From NCBI GenBank assembly GCA_021793595.1, contig JAJYSL010000237.1, positions 1 to 6,743 of the forward strand: a DNA stretch of 6,743 bases, given 5' to 3'. Below are positions 6,496 through 6,743 of this stretch, in pieces. The DNA comes from Acidobacteriota bacterium. Its GTDB lineage: Bacteria > Acidobacteriota > Terriglobia > Terriglobales > Acidobacteriaceae. Under the pieces are notes generated by a model, which searched no databases, was not told the origin of the DNA, and saw only the letters and a program-made list of their open reading frames with translations. Within the stretch, counting starts at the first letter, position 1. Each line of letters starts with the position of its first letter. The position numbers were made by a program, and so were the translations under genes.

Positions 6496-6739
6496 CGCTC
6501 TACTGAGCTATTTTGATAAAAAGGAGCGCAGTTGTCATTTAGGAAAGAATTTACAAGCGCGGCACATGGCCTGAACTATATGTCATATGCCCACCGGCAG
6601 TTATGCCAAAGGGCTGGGCGTTGGAAGAGTTTGGTACAAACTGCCCATCTGGGTCCAGAAAGATTGGGGGCAATGGACCAGCTACGGCGGCGCGGGGCAT
6701 CAGATCGTCCACCAAACCCAGTATCGCAACTTCTTTTAA
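6437..6739 (+). pseudogene. Remnant of a MetA-like (PF13557-type) outer-membrane 'transporter' gene
   Basis: The piece 6587-6739 encodes 50 residues containing PTGSYAKGLGVGR, WYKLPIWVQKDWGQW and TSYGGAGHQI. This strongly resembles the conserved PTGS...GLG.G...Y.LP.W.QKS.G.WT.YGGGG core of the MetA-pathway-like beta-barrel family, which I know from proteobacterial and acidobacterial metal-RND loci. Intact members are roughly 250-300 residues, have a signal peptide and continue past this core. Here the fragment ends at TAA 6737-6739 right after QYRNFF. Upstream, the same frame is broken by TGA at 6572-6574. Before that it runs back 45 codons to ATG 6437 with no signal peptide and no resemblance to the family. 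The likely reading is a gene with most of its 5' half deleted plus one or two nonsense changes or frameshifts. A sequencing or assembly error near 6572 or 6736 could explain the stops but not the missing N-terminal half. Confidence 0.6.
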
Positions 6740-6743
6740 GATC

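Noticed and set aside
6520..6590. Possible transcription terminator after the pump
   Set aside because: I looked for a GC-rich hairpin followed by a T run and found none. ATATG-T-CATAT (6578-6588) is a short AT dyad without a T tract.
1..6743. Insertion sequence, attachment site, tRNA or CRISPR array
   Set aside because: No transposase, matched terminal repeats, tRNA-like fold or regularly spaced repeats were seen. The only direct repeat is the 15-base pair at 301-342.

Overview
The window holds a three-gene RND-type efflux operon on the + strand: an outer-membrane channel, a periplasmic adaptor and an inner-membrane pump. It is preceded by a small two-helix membrane protein and faces a divergent cation-transporter gene that runs off the left edge. 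On the right, after the pump, lie remains of what looks like an outer-membrane 'transporter' gene. The moderately GC-rich coding sequence, the closely packed tolC-adaptor-pump order and the flavour of the CDF-like and MetA-like proteins remind me most of Acidobacteriota (Terriglobia), with some proteobacteria as the alternative. That assignment comes from memory of protein families and has not been tested.

Layout. Positions 1-356 (- strand) encode the first 118 residues of a CDF-like cation transporter; the frame is open to the window edge. Positions 357-437 form the divergent intergenic region, with a perfect TATAAT on the - strand and only weak promoter-like matches on the + strand. The first ~22 codons of the - strand gene contain an unusual cluster of inverted and direct repeats. 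Positions 438-770 encode a small membrane protein. Positions 771-854 are a pyrimidine-rich gap ending in a good ribosome binding site. Positions 855-2279 encode a TolC-family lipoprotein, 2276-3322 the membrane-fusion protein (ATGA overlap with tolC), and 3344-6433 the 1029-residue RND pump. Positions 6434-6743 hold no intact gene. They contain a tiny ATGA-coupled open frame and a degenerate frame whose second half closely resembles the conserved core of the MetA-like (PF13557-type) outer-membrane family often seen beside metal-RND pumps.

Working model. The pump takes substrate from the periplasm or inner membrane, the adaptor bridges it to the outer-membrane channel, and the CDF-like protein would move a divalent metal across the inner membrane. 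The neighbourhood therefore suggests heavy-metal efflux. The pump itself is a mixture: its overall sequence is CusA/CzcA-like, but the CusA methionine triad is absent. Its proton-relay residues match the AcrB pattern (Asp-Asp in TM4, a basic residue before Asn in TM10, Arg and Thr around TM11), not the CusA or CzcA pattern. Its substrate should be treated as open. No regulator gene, mobile element, RNA gene or CRISPR array was found.
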